A DNA stretch of 64,000 bases from Posidonia oceanica (taxonomy: Eukaryota > Streptophyta > Magnoliopsida > Alismatales > Posidoniaceae). Below, in pieces: positions 23,310 to 36,400 of this stretch. Below the pieces are notes generated by a model, which had not been told where the DNA came from, searched no databases, and saw only the letters and a program-made list of their open reading frames with translations. Numbering within the stretch: position 1 is the stretch's first letter; each line of letters begins with the position of its first letter. The translations under genes and the position numbers were made by a program. The stretch is from positions 105,941,501-106,005,500 of the forward strand of contig JAZBRS010000026.1 in NCBI GenBank assembly GCA_037176725.1, in the 5' to 3' direction.

Positions 23310-23700
23310 GATAAAGTATTTCTGACTTGTAAAACATGGACTAAAGAGTCCACAAACATCAATATGAATCAAATCTAAAGTAACTTGACATTCTGTAACA
23401 TATTTCCTGTATGTGTTAATTGTTTTGGACTTTATATAATCAACACAAGTTTCAAAACCAGTAAAGTGTAATGATTACAAAATACCATTCTTCACCAATC
23501 TTTCTACCTTCTTTTGTGATATATGTCTCAATCTTCTATATCACAAAATATTTGAAGTGTCACTTACCCTATTCCTTTTATTAATACATACTAGAGATAT
23601 TACAGCTTCAGAACTAGAAAATACATTCAATTTAAATAATTCATCAATAATAGTTGTAGCAATGAGAACATTTTCCTTTATTAAAGACATTCCAGAAGTA
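23310..23700 (-). pseudogene. Ty1/copia pre-integrase and integrase relic
   Basis: Read on the minus strand, with several frame changes, the segment gives KRNRVSDTSNI, RRLRHISQKKVERLVKNGIL, FETCVDYIKSK and LIHIDVCGLFSPCF. These match in order the GAG-pre-integrase block, the zinc-binding HHCC region and the start of the integrase core of copia elements (LxHxDxCGP). No reverse transcriptase is seen to the left. AT-rich DNA from about 23018 (TGTTAGATTATATGG) could be the remaining LTR, unproven. The right side is truncated by the CACTA end at 23719. Confidence 0.65.
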
Positions 23701-23718
23701 TTAAATAAATGTTATAAT

Positions 23719-25100
23719 CACTACTAGAAAAACAGAATTTTGCGAAGACCTGTCCTCGCAGAGTCCTTGCCACGTCCTCGTTATCGCCTTTTGCGAGGAC
23801 ATTGCGAGGAATATCTATCTTTTCTATCTTTGGAAAAAAATATGTCGTTAAATCGATATTGTGAGGAAAATTATAACAAGGAGATTGCAAGGACTACATT
23901 CCTTGCAATCGCCTCATTATGTTCTCGATATCTCCTTGCAACATGCTTGCTAAATATGAAACAAGTCTGTCGTCATTTCAGAAATAGCAAGGACACGTCC
24001 TTATTATTCCTGGTTCAGACAACTATATTAGCGAGGACGCAATGTTCTCATTAATTTTGGGCAGTGAAAAAAAATCAATATCATCAATGATTAAGATTAA
24101 AATACCTGCTAAAATGACATTCAAATGCATTTACAAATATATTAAATTATACATACATTACACATCTACAAAATTTATAAAAAAAGTATCAATTGATATT
24201 ATAACATAAGGTTTTATATATCCATTTGTTCACAACATTGATGATAATACAACACTAAAATGATTTTACATTTCCAATCAAAACGATATAATACAAGTCA
24301 TTTTATTGTTCTACAAACTTACTTTCCTTTACCTTTTGAGGAAGATGCATGGATGAAACGATAATCACGTGTATATTCCTCATAATCCTTCTCGTCATTA
24401 CTCGAAAATCGAATTTCTGCTCGTCCTTGTATTTCTGATTATTAAAAAGAAACTTACAGTATGTAATGATGGATAAGGATTATATTATAAGATTGAATTC
24501 AACATGTCAATTAATGCATATCAAAAATTTTAAAACTACATAAAACTTTACCTTACAAGTTGGTCATCTAAAGCATGTATTTTATTCCTTATTTGTGAAC
24601 TTAGTTTGGCACTTAAACCCTCCTCCAATGTAGTCGCCATCTTTGACAACTGGGAACAAAAGAAATTGCGATCAAATGAAGCAAAAGTTTGAGTCAAAGA
24701 TTGATACTGTGCAATAGAAGCCACAAAAGAACCAATAGTAGACTATTTTGAGTAGTATGGATCAAGACCACCCTTGCTTTCTTAATGAACTACCCACGTT
24801 CCTTTTCGTCGAAACTTGCTTTTAAAGTTTCTTGTCAAAGACTGGGTGTTTAGCGACACTGTCGTCCCTATATTTTTCTTAGTACAAGAAGGTGTACCTA
24901 CCTATAAAAATAAACACAAGAAGTTACTTAGAGATGATATAAAATAGAAGTGTATATTATTAAAGCAACTTTAATTCTAGCTATGATTACTTACAAGTAC
25001 ATCCTTCGCAATTGAGGTTGACCAAGCCTGTTCCGACCCACTAGTGTGGGATGCATTCCATCACTCTGTCACTGCAGGTTCTCTATATAGTTTAGTGGCC
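23719..25100 (-). mobile_element. CACTA (En/Spm) element fragment: terminus, subterminal repeats, possible TNPA-like exon
   Basis: CACTACTAGAAAAACAG at 23719 is a typical CACTA terminus. The next 300 bp hold repeated GCGAGGAC/GTCCTCGC and TTGCGAGGA motifs in both orientations, as expected of subterminal transposase sites. Between about 24560 and 24880 the minus strand encodes, in pieces, TTLEEGLSAKLSSQIRNKIH and similar helical sequence, reminiscent of the second CACTA protein, but it is too degraded to be sure. The opposite terminus was not found. The right limit is arbitrary. Confidence 0.6.
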
Positions 25101-25305
25101 TGTATCAATTGAAAAGTATGTTATTAATTTAAAAGACATCTAAGATAAAAGATTCACAGATATAACAAATATAACATGATAAAAAAGTATTACAAATTCA
25201 AACTGTAACAATATATAGAATAAAATGGATGATAAAGGGATCCATCACTTATAATGATGGTTCATATTCCAAATTCCTAAAACGATTTCTCATTATGTAT
25301 ACTAT

Positions 25306-25327
25306 ATATATATATATATATATATAT
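25306..25327. repeat. TA microsatellite
   Basis: A run of about eleven TA units. Confidence 0.9.
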
Positions 25328-25439
25328 ACTATATATTAATTGTCATTTTTTCCTGATCAACTGGCTATACCACGTGGTACTGCTTCAATTTGAAATGAAT
25401 TTAGAGTAATAATAATGAATCAATCAACATGTATAGAAA

Positions 25440-25780
25440 TTATGACATAATAAATACGTGTATTAAACAAATCAATCAATATGTACAGAATCTGATTACT
25501 ATTCAATCTCCATCACATATACCATTTAATACTATTATAACTACAATACCCACCACTAAGGCAACTATTTTACTGCATTAATACCATTTAATACTATTAT
25601 AACTACAATACCCACCATCAATGCAACTATTTTACTGCATTATGACATAATAAATACGTGTATTAAACAAATCAATCAACATGTACAGAATTTGATTACT
25701 ATTCAATCCGCATCACATATACCATTTAATACTATCATAATTACAATACCCACCACTAAGACAACTATTTTACTGCATTC
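25440..25780. repeat. compound tandem repeat (about 60-bp unit inside an about 200-bp unit)
   Basis: A block with ATACCATTTAATACTAT, ACAATACCCACCA and CAACTATTTTACTGCATT appears three times (from about 25519, 25580 and 25717). A longer unit beginning TGACATAATAAATACGTGTA appears at about 25442 and 25642. The nesting implies two rounds of duplication. Confidence 0.8.
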
Positions 25781-27590
25781 ACACAAGATATCCACGGCAA
25801 CTATTTTATTTATACAAGTTGCTATAAATAAGAAAAATAGACTGATTCATCAGCAATTACCGACGTGAAAAGTAACGTCATATTGAACAACCAAAGAAGG
25901 TAAACTAAGCAACACGTAGGAGACAAGCATTACGAATCCATCCATCAAATGAAACCTACTCTGTTCTGAAATATTATATAAAATATTAACAAGATTACAT
26001 CACAGAAAAAGTTTTCAGTATCAGTTGGATATTAGACGCCTGAAATATTAGGACTACAGGGATTTTTACAGGTATGTTGAGGGGATGAGTTCAGCAAGCC
26101 TCACATGGTAACTGTACAACTTGTTGTTCCTGACGTCCCCTTTCTTGTGCTGGAAAGGAATCCACCATGGTAGGCCTCGGATGTAGAAACTACAAGGAAG
26201 AGTGACAAGCCCAGGATGTAGTGGTTCTAGAGTGGCGTTGTTATAAAATCTCAATGTTTGAAAATACCAACACTACGAAGGATAGTTGTGCACTCAGCAC
26301 CCAGACATTTAAGACCAAGAAGGATCTTTCAGAACAGTAGCACACAATATCCATACAGGACAAGAATAAATCTTTCAAGAACTATCAAATTGATTATATA
26401 CATACCATAAATGCTTGAAAATTCTCTTTTAATTCTTTGAAAAAAGAAATCATCTACGATTTGTAAAAGTTTTAGAGATCATGGATACTATCTACAAATT
26501 TTGCCTAGATATTACAGGTCTCTTCAACCTACATTAAGAGGGAAAGGAAAGATCTGAGGCTCCCGTTGTAACCTGGTTTGAGAAATAAAACTGCAAAATC
26601 ACTAGATAACTGAATCTTACATGCATCAATCGTTTGAAGCCGAGATAATTCAAAAATTCAAAGGCCAGTTTCGAGAGAGACTAATCTTAAAAAGGAAAAA
26701 AGTGCACCTCGAGTTAAATTTAAACTATTGCACTCAAAGTTGTGGTGCATGCACCATTTGCTGTAATAGTACATGATCTAGGAATATGTAGAAGAAGTGC
26801 TAAAAGTCACAAATTATAGGAAAAAAATCAAAGGCATGTCACGTACTGCGGAAGTATTGCATTCTGCCAGACAGGATTTTCTGCATGTGAATCAGGGACG
26901 CCATAGCAGTGCCCTGCATGTCAGAGTAGAGAAACAAACATTAGCACCAGCAATGCATTTAATTAATTTTAATGTGCTGATAAGCTGCAAACAGACCTCT
27001 ACAACATCAACAACAATTAGACCAGCCATGTTTGAGATAGCCTTCTTTGAAACAACATGTATCGCAACAGAACCACCTATATTGCAAATTATAATAAAAA
27101 AGTGAAATTCCGAGAAATGTCAAACGAAAGCACCATTGTAGAGAAAACTGAGACTAGAAATGGAAATCTACTCTCAAGAAAAAGACCTGGTGAAACCACA
27201 TAAAAATTAATAATTTATGATGGAAACAAGAATCAAAGACTTTGCAAAGTAACGTGATAAAAGATGTAGGAAATATTCATTCTGTAGGCAACTTTTACTT
27301 GAGAGTAAATTTGTAATTTAGATTGATGCACTAACTTTGCACTTACCAACAATTTCAAAAAAAATGCAATATATTGCAGCAAACTGGTAGGGAAATTGAC
27401 GCAAACAAGGCACCAAATTTCCCTGGTATGAAAGATTTATATGAATTTGAGCATATAAAAGGGGTTTCCCCTTTCCAACAACCATAAAATCCTTTTTATT
27501 TAAAAAAAAAATAGAAGAAGGATATCAAGCAAGGAAAATCTATCACATATCAAATCTTCCCATAAAAAAAAAAATAGAAGACAGATACAC
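25781..27590. other. stretch without recognisable gene
   Basis: Only short, unsupported open frames are present. I recognise no domain, RNA gene or element ends. Confidence 0.5.
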
Positions 27591-27599
27591 AATAGAAAA

Positions 27600-28340
27600 A
27601 TTCCTTTCATTAAAAAAAAAATGAGAGAGAGAGAGAGAGGCTCAGGATTGTAGTAGGTTGTGGGGGAGACGGAAAGAGAGTTAGGAATCTTGCCAGCAAA
27701 AAAAAAAAAGAAGAAGAGAGATACACAACAGAAAAATCCTTTTTTTTTAAAAAAAAAGTAGAAGAGAGATGGACAACAGAATGTTTCGGTGGGAATGGAG
27801 GGGAGAAAAAAAAGAACGATGGACGAACCAAGTATAGGGGAAAAAATTCAATGAAATCTAACATGAAAAGGCAACCACCATAAAGTCCTTTCAACCATAA
27901 TACCATGGCCTCAATGGCTAAAAGAGAGATACACACTAGAAAAATCCCTTTCATTTTAAAAAAAAATAGAGCGAGAGAGAGAGGCTCAGGACTGTAGTAG
28001 GTTATGGGGGAGATGGAGAGAGGGCCAGGAATCTTACTATAAAATAAAAAAAATAGAAGAGAGATACACAATAGAAAAATCTGTTTTATTTTTTAAAAAA
28101 AAATAGAAGAGGGATGGACATCAGAATTTTTTGGTGTGAATGGAGGGAAAAAAAATTAAGAGAGATGGACGAACTCATGCAACATCAGGAAACAAAGAGG
28201 GACAGATACATGGATGGACAGTAGGAGAGAGAGAGAGACTCATGACTTGACTAGGTTGTGGGGGAGACGGAGAGAGGGTCACCACAGTGAAGATTGAATG
28301 AAATCTAACCTGATAAGGCAACACCATGCAGTCCTTTCCG
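27600..28340. repeat. tandem array of three diverged units, about 300-345 bp
   Basis: GAGAGAGAGAGGCTCAGGA, GTAGTAGGTTGTGGGGGAGA, AGAAGAGAGATACACAA and GGGATGGAC-type blocks recur in the same order from about 27600, 27945 and 28223. Units two and three are joined by related sequence with AATGAAATCTAACNTGA. The minus strand is open for 153 codons in part of this because of its CT bias; I do not regard it as coding. Confidence 0.7.
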
Positions 28341-29520
28341 TTACCAGTGCCGTTGAACCTCCATACAGTCAATTAATCCACACAGTCAATCAATATGCTA
28401 ACGTCAATTTTCCCTTGCCAATTGTAACTTATATTAGCCACTTCTTCTTCTTCTACATCCTCCACTTTCGACAAATTTCCTGCTCATTCCATCTCAAGAA
28501 ACCACTGCCTTTTCTTCTCCACCTTGCTAACCGGCTGTCAGAGTTCTCCACAGAGGTAAGTCCTCCTTTACACCTCCTTCCTGTCAACCAAAAGATAATG
28601 AAAAAATCTATACTATATTCGAATAAGAAATATATACTGCTTATAAAGAAATTTCCTTTCTTGTTCTGTACTTCCCTTTCTTTCAATTTATCCATCTTTT
28701 TTTTAATATGGGCATCTCTTCTTCTTAGTAGTTTTTCTTATCCTTTTCTGTATTCTCCTTTTATTAGTAGCTAATTCTGTATTTTTTTATTTTCCTATGC
28801 CTTCCTGTTGGTACCAATTTCTTCTATTTTTTTCTTGATAGACTAATACAATCAAACAAGTAATTTGACTGTAATGATGCACAAGCTTGTAGAAATGAGA
28901 TAATTAGTGCATCAATTTTTAAATTTATGATAGGGAAATGAGATAACCTCAAACATGAATTAGTTTCCAATTGGTAAGGTCGTAGAAATGATGGTCGAAC
29001 TGTAACAACACAGGGAACTCTAATAGATTATAAAATACAACAATGACCTTACATGTTAGTGCTTACTGTGGAAACGGATCTGTTACAACAACGACCTTAC
29101 CTGTTAGTGCTTACAACGGAAATGGTTCTGTTGTTGGGGTTCTTCTCCTTCAACTGTTTCCCAACTCCTCCCTGCAACCTCCTCCACTCTCAAGAAAACA
29201 AAAACAAAATGTGCTCCGTTAGTGCCTTCACAGTGCTAAAACATTGCACAACCCTAGCGGGAAAGGAGAAATAAAAAGAAGAAGAAGCATACATGAAGAC
29301 GAAGAAGGCACTCGGTGGCTGCTTGGGCTACCTTCTCCTTCTTTGCCGCCTTATCCAACCCCCAACCCTATACCTCACCAGCCCCGCCTCCTTATCCAAC
29401 CTACAGCAGAAGCTCCTCCTTCCCCTCACCAAATTCACCATCGCCAACCCTGTGTCCCTCCCCACCATCAACCCAACCCTCCCAGATGGATGCATCGCCA
29501 GATTCGCCACCCCCTTCTTG
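28341..29520. other. stretch without recognisable gene
   Basis: A pyrimidine-rich segment ending CACAGAG followed by GTAAGTCC near 28552 looks like a 5' leader with a splice donor, but no coding partner is recognised downstream. Confidence 0.4.
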
Positions 29521-29534
29521 TGCATCCTGACGCG

Positions 29535-29665
29535 GCGAGGTCGTAGATCTTGATGGAGTCATCGGAGCCGTCGGAGACGGAGACAGACCCGGAGATTGCG
29601 CAGCACTTGATGGGGACGGAGTGGGCGGGGTAGGAGAGGAGGGGCCTTAGGGTTACGGTTTCGAT
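29535..29665 (-). pseudogene. WD40-repeat protein fragment (PAK1IP1-like)
   Basis: On the minus strand one frame reads PLLSYPAHSVPIKCCAISG, then DGSDDSIKIYDLAAS. The combination YPAH..PIK...SG........G.DD.I..YD is a WD40 repeat and most resembles the first repeat of the nucleolar p21-kinase-interacting-protein-1 family (ribosome biogenesis). Sequence below 29535 drifts out of homology, so this is a partial, dead gene copy. GC-rich codons contrast with the AT-rich surroundings, supporting a host-gene origin. Family choice is by motif only. Confidence 0.5.
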
Positions 29666-30002
29666 ATATGCACCTCCTTTTATGCATTGCTATCTATGGA
29701 ATGCTCGACCTTGTCTTGGACTTTCATGGGCTCAGGAATTTTTGGGCATGGATTGAGGGAAGTAGGACCTTGTCAGGCTTATAGGCTCATCCCAGGAATC
29801 ATATTGCTTGTGGTGTTGGGGCTGTGTTCCTACTCTGCTGTGATTCCTATTGGGCCTTTTGGGCTTGGTGGTTTTTTGTATCTTGTTTTTATACTTGTGA
29901 GGCTTTGATTTTTGTCCTTCTCACATGTAATCAATATTACTTGCTCAATAATTTTTAGGTTTAAAAAAAAAATAAATTAAATCACAGTTTCATAGAAGAC
30001 TC
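29666..30002. other. stretch without recognisable gene
   Basis: A 73-codon plus-strand frame (29687-29908) rich in Leu, Gly and Val has no recognised family. The block ends in an A run. Confidence 0.4.
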
Positions 30003-30165
30003 AAATTTATAAGTATATCCTTATATTTAAAAAAACCCGATGTACCCTTATATTCTTAACCCATTAGCATACATATCTATACCATTATCTAAGAATTATA
30101 TTTAATATATTAATAGTTAAGTGAAAATAAAATGATCAATTTACCCCTGATTTAACATTTTCAAA
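30003..30165 (+). repeat. direct repeat P, copy 1
   Basis: This contains ATTTATAAGTATATCCTTAT, GATGTACCCTTATATTCTTA and CATACATATCTATACCATTA in order, as does the copy at 32489-32653. The second copy abuts the Helitron, so the block may include a Helitron-like 5' terminus. Confidence 0.8.
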
Positions 30166-30903
30166 TTGACTACACTCTCTTCAGTAATTAAAACTGTTGT
30201 CCAATTCTTTACCAATATAAAACTGTTGTCCAATTCTTTACCAATATAACTAACTCTTGATATCACATTAACCTTGTGTCTGCCATGTGAGTTTCGTTTA
30301 CCACAATCTCCAACTAAACTAACCTTGTTCCTTTTTTTTTATTTTCTTTATATTAACACATCATCAAGGTAGGTTATTTGTTATTACCTACCTGATAACT
30401 TTTTCTTGAAGACTTATTCTAGATCCTCTTGTGTCTAAATATGTTTTGTCAAATATTTTGGCACTGCTTCATGTGGGGTTAGTGTCAATTTGCAAACTAT
30501 GATGTTAGTAGATCCGAAATGGAACACTGAGACTGCCTTATTAAGTGTGGTTGAAAACTCTGGAAACCAATTGGATGTAGCTATAGCCTACCTTGGACCA
30601 ATTTTAAACTTTTCCTTGAAATTGGCATATTTTATGCATCCGATTTAGTTTTGAGTTCTCATTTAACAAACCACCGCAGGAACACACACACATGGTGGGA
30701 CTTAGATGGGCTGTATGCTTAAATCTGGCAAGTGTATGAGCATACTGAACGTATAGTCGAAATAGATGACATTTAAATGCAATACGGATGACTATGGAGA
30801 AGACAGATAGGACAAATAATATTTTGTGGTGAAGATTTAGAAGTTGAAAAACAGGAATTCTTGTAACATCAAAACTTAGCCTCTGTAAAAGTCATGCCCC
30901 TTT

Positions 30904-31165
30904 CAGTGTGTCGTGTGATGAATACTTTATAAGGAAACCATGACTTGGAAGAAAACCTGATATATTCTATGCGGCATGTGGACACAATAGATAGCTGCAA
31001 TAACTTGTGTCAAGAGGACTGTGGAAAAGGATTTGTAAGCACGAGCCATGTAAACTTGTGAAGTATTAGGTATTGATGTGTGTCATAGGGTGGAAATACT
31101 TGGTACGGAGTCTTCGACATGGATTATAGAAACTGATCCAAGTGTTAGAGGATTGTGCTCTGCAT
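30904..31165 (+). repeat. direct repeat Q, copy 1 (262 bp)
   Basis: Starts CAGTGTGTCGTGTGATGAAT and ends GATTGTGCTCTGCAT. It is about 95 percent identical by eye to 31977-32239, with no indel of note. No coding frame is shared. Confidence 0.92.
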
Positions 31166-31619
31166 TGATTCTTGTACGTGGCATTTGAGAGAAAAAAAGA
31201 AAATTTAATTTGATGTGGTTTCAAGAAATGATAACTTAGTTAGTTATATAGTGAGAAGATATTGTTAGAATTTATAGAAGAGTAGAAACTTGTTCAACAT
31301 AATAGAGAATTCTAGAGATAATTTTTGAAATAGCAAGATGAAGGTGATCAAAGAATGTAGATTGGAAATATGAAATTAGATAACGGAAGGTTCTAATAAG
31401 ACAGAATGATAGAGAATGTTAGAGTGAGCAAGAAAATTCTAAGATTATCCACATGGAGTTGGTGATGGCTTCTATTTTCTTTTTACTTCTTATAGTCGTA
31501 ACTTAAAGTGTAAGTAAAAAGAGAGAGTAAATTATACTTTATTACCACGAACTTTTTTCATTTCTAATAATGCTACTTTAAACATTTCAATGTAATAAAA
31601 TAGCCCCTCAACTTATGTC

Positions 31620-31920
31620 ATTTTACATTTTGACCTTTTGCTCAATGACGTTCAGATCAATCACATGACTCACATGGAATTGGTTTTTTTACTCAAAGTT
31701 ATTTTAGATTTTGATCTTTTGCTCATTAGCGTTTAGAACAATTGATCACGTGACTCACATGATATTGGTTTTTTATATTTTTATTTTAATAAGGCTACTA
31801 TGTACATTACAATGTAATAAATATAGCCTCTCAACTTATGTCATTGTACATTTGACATTTCGCTCATCGACATTTAGAACAAATGATCATGTGACTCACA
31901 TGACATTAGTTTTTTATAAT
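31620..31920 (+). repeat. three imperfect tandem units
   Basis: TTTTGCTCAT-type starts followed by GTTTAGAACAA, GATCA and GTGACTCACATGA, then TGGTTTTTT, occur three times (about 31635, 31720 and 31858). Between units, GTAATAAA and CCTCTCAACTTATGTCATT blocks also repeat. Confidence 0.75.
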
Positions 31921-31976
31921 ATTTATAGAATTCTCGATGTGTCCATTATGATATGCCCTCTTATTCCTATATTCTT

Positions 31977-32239
31977 CAGTGTGTCGTGTGATGAATACTT
32001 TATAAGGAGACCATGACTTGGAAGAAAACTTGATAGATTCTATGTGGCATGTGGACACAATAGATAGTTGCAATAACTTGTGTCAAGAGGATGGTGGAAA
32101 AGGATTTGTAAGCACGAGCCATGTAAACTTGTGAAGTATTAGGTATTGATGTGTGTCATAGGGTGGAAATACTTGGTACGGAGTCTTCGACATGGATTAC
32201 AGAAACTGATCCAAGTATTAGAGGATTGTGCTCTGCATC
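31977..32239 (+). repeat. direct repeat Q, copy 2 (263 bp)
   Basis: Partner of 30904-31165; see that entry. It is followed about 250 bp later by repeat P copy 2, while copy 1 of P lies before copy 1 of Q. Confidence 0.92.
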
Positions 32240-32488
32240 ATATTTGACAAAGTGATGACAAGAGCCTTTTTTGGGTGGATTTATGATTTGGAGGTCAGTG
32301 CATTTGGGAGGCAATACCTGGTTCACACTGATGTAGTGCTTATGTTTCGTTTTAATACAATATTCACATAAAGAAGAGGGGCCTTACGGTTAGGGTTCAG
32401 ATATATGCATATGAGGGTTGATTAAATCAAAGTTTCATAGAAGATATTTTTAGCTTAGGTACTTGCATATATATACTTAGCAATAATC

Positions 32489-32653
32489 GAATTTATAAGT
32501 ATATCCTTATAGTTTTAAAAAATAACCGATGTACCCTTATATTCTTAATCGTTAGCATACATATCTATACCATTATCTTAGAATTATATTTAGTATATTC
32601 AATAGTTAAGTGATAATAAAATGATTAATTTACCCATGATTTAACAATTTCAA
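32489..32653 (+). repeat. direct repeat P, copy 2
   Basis: Partner of 30003-30165. The TCTATACCATTATC at 32564 follows an A and resembles plant Helitron 5' ends, which makes it the best candidate for the left end of the Helitron. Both P copies contain it, however, so copy comparison does not prove the boundary. Confidence 0.75.
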
Positions 32654-33487
32654 CTATGTTTGACATTTTCATTCAACCTTTTAGTTTTAATTGATTATTT
32701 CATTTCGTATTTTGTTTTTGGATTTGACAATTCATTGATTCCTATTTAATAAATGTATTCTATAGATTCAGTTTATTACTTATATTCCTCTTTTAAATAT
32801 TATACATTACTTAATCATCCTCCCATTAATGTTTGACTATAGTTTTTTTGGTTTAATAGAAAAATTATAATCACTTGTTCATATGTTGAAGCTAAAAGAC
32901 CTTACCTTAAGAATGTTTAAGAAAGAAATAACATTTTGGATTCGAAGAAACTTAGATTATATTCACTAATAATTAACATTGAAAATTAATAACATTTTAA
33001 GATTAGTACTTAAATTACTTAAATCAGGATGACATCCCAATGCAATATCCCCGATTAGAATGCATGACCATAGGAATGCATTCATAAAAAACATTTAAGG
33101 TTGTTTTGTATAGCATAAAATGCCTTAGAAATTGATGACACATTACCTCAAACATGAAGAGTCATAACCGTGGTCCTTTCACTAATTGTAAAAACCTCAA
33201 TTAAGTTTCATACACAACTCAATTGATTATATCTACATAATGGCTTATATCTACCAACCTACTCTTACTATATACACCAAGATATTAAATAACTTATATG
33301 GAAACAAAACAAACTACGAATTGTAAGATGGATTATGTAATGGGTTCTAGCGTTGGTTAAAATATATGCAGTAGGTGGTTCCATTCTTTGTCATATAGTT
33401 TTCAAATAAACAAGATGTACATATAAATGTATAATATATACATCGTCGTAGTCACCTATAGTATGCTGCTTTGATTTCAATCAGACC

Positions 33488-36400
33488 ATGGCACTTAGAA
33501 TTGGCCAAAGGGAATCTCGTGGCGATCTGAAAACATTGGGAAATGACATGGAAGAACTTATGCGTGCTTACCATCATATTCTACGGAATTTGCCTATTGA
33601 CATTAAGGACAAAATATCCAATCATGCAATGTTAAGAGGTTGTCAAGGCTTGGAGAGCTTGTTAGATATTTCTATATATACACATATTGAAAATTATCAC
33701 AAGCAAAGGCCCATACTTCAAAATAGAAATTAGTTGATGTATCTACGGAAGAAGGCTCGCATGCGAAGGTTCTTGATCAGAAATTTGAAAGGCACTATGG
33801 AATTTTCAAAGTACTTAAAGCGTAAAGGGAAACTGACCAACGATGGTTGCACCTCAGCAATACATACATGTAATGTTGAAGTACCACATGACAGGCTTGC
33901 AACCGAAGCTTCCCTTGCTGCTGATTCTGAAATGCAATCTGAACAACACGAAGAAATAATAGGATTAAATTCAGAACTTTTAGCAGATGAAGGTACATGA
34001 CCACATTTGAACCTCTACTTTCTACATGATATTCATGTACCAACAGAACTTACTAATACGTTGCCAACTTGATATCCCTCAATTCTTTAACTATCAGGTG
34101 GTCTTCTAATGCATGGAGAAATAGCTAGCATGGAGACAAGTCACCTTCCACCAAATGAAGATAGGTCCTTTGATGCAACCAGAAATTACCTATATGAAAA
34201 CATATCTCACGAGCCCAATATCATATCCCAACCAAGTTGCATCCATTGTGGCGCTAAGAAATTCCAATATGAGCCAAAAGGATTTTGTTGTAAAGAAGGT
34301 AAAGTTCATTTAAGGAGTACACCTGTACCAGAGGAATTGTACGACCTATACACATCAACCACAAGGGAAGAGGTAGAATTTTGAAGACATATCCTTTCAT
34401 ATAATAGCCATTTCTCATTCACATCGTTAGGTGTTACCCTAGAAAAGGATCTCTGCAACATGAGAAGTGGGGTTTATACTTTTCGTGCTCAAGGCCAAAT
34501 GTACCATTTCATTGACCAATTACTCCCCCGTTCTGACGGACCAAAATATCTCCAGTTGTATTATTATGATATTGACTTTGAAATTCGTAACAGATTGGAG
34601 GCTACACCATCACTGAATGGTGAACTAATAAAGAAGATTGTGCATATCCTTGCTAACAATCCTTATGCACAATTTTTCCGTAGCCTCAGTGACTTTGAAA
34701 TTGGAGATGATTTCAAAATTACAATTAGCAAAGATGTCAAACTCGATCAACGGGTTTACAATGTACCAACATCCTCACAAGTTGCTGGTATTTGGGTTGA
34801 GGGAAATGATTGTAATGGCACACAACAAAGGAATATCATTGTGCACGCACATTCTGGTGAATCCCTTAATGTCCAATCATACTTTGGCTGTTATGACCCA
34901 CTTTCATATCCCCTACTATTTCCTAATGGAGATGTTGGATGGCATAGGGGATTGCCAAAAGATGGATTTAATATTGAAGATGTCATGCCTATCACACGAA
35001 GGTCAATCACAAATGTCCCTGGTGAAGATATAGAAGGTTAGACAAACTTACAACTTCTACATATCAATTTTTTTCCAAGGTGTCCCTGTCCTAATACTTG
35101 AAATCTCCAGGTCATGCGTTTGAAGAACGTAATACACAAAAACGTGTTACTGTTCGACAATACTATTGTTACAAATTGCAGATTCGTCCTGCAAGTAGGA
35201 GTATTTTGCTATTCTCTGGACAACTTCTACAACAGTATGTTGTCGACATGTACATCAAGATAGAGTCTTCAAGATTGGATTATATACTCAGGGAGCAGAA
35301 GAAGATAGGGGCAGATTTATATCAAGGAATTGTCGATAGTATTAGTGCAGGAGAAGTACGAGGCAATATGATTGGAAAAAGAATTGTCCTTCCTAACTCT
35401 TTTATTGGAGGACCAAGAGATATGAGGCATCGTTATTTTGACGCAATGGCACTGGTTCAGAGATTTGGAAAACCAGATATTTTCTTAACAAGCACATGCA
35501 ACCTAGATTGGCAGGAGATCAAAAGAGAACTGCACGTTGGTCAGCTTGCACAAGATAGGCCTGACCTAACTACAAGAGTATTTAGGGCTAAAATTAAAGA
35601 CCTCAAGGATCAATTGTTCCACAAAAACATATTTGGTGAAATTGCTGCACGTGTCCATGTTGTTGAATTCCAGAAGAGAGGACTTCCGCATGCCCATTTC
35701 CTCATCATTATGAGATCAACTAATAAGGTATCTACTCCTGACCACTATGACACAATTGTGTCAGCCGAAATACTGCATCCAAGTAAACATCCATTGTTGC
35801 ATGAGTTAGTTGTCAAACATATGATACATGGCCCATGTGGACTTCTGAAACCTACAAATGCATGCATGAAGAATGGTACTTGTAGATTTCGGTATCCAAG
35901 GAGATTTTCCCCAATAACAATTCAAGGAAGTGATTCTTACCCAATATATCGAAGAAGAGATAATGGCATACAAGTATGGGTAAGAGGAGCTTTGCTAGAG
36001 AATAGATGGGTTGTGCCATATAACCCATATTTGCTAGCTAGATACACATGCCACATCAATGTCGAAATTTGCTCAAGTATAAAAGCAGTAAAATATCTAT
36101 TCAAATACATATATAAGGGTCATGATAGAGCTTCAATCCATGTTGCACAAGAAGAGGGAGACCAATTAATAAATGAAGTCAAATTGTTCAGAGATGCTAG
36201 ATGGATATCACCTCCTGAAGCTATGTGGAGAATATATGAGTTTGATTTAAGTGAAATTCATCCAGCAGTTTTAAGCCTCCAACTACACCTACCTGGTATG
36301 CAATCAGTATCTTATGAGGAAGGTGAAAATCTAAATAATGTTATGCATCGAGAATCAAGGTCAAGAACAATACTCATTGAGTACTTCAGGATGAATAGCA

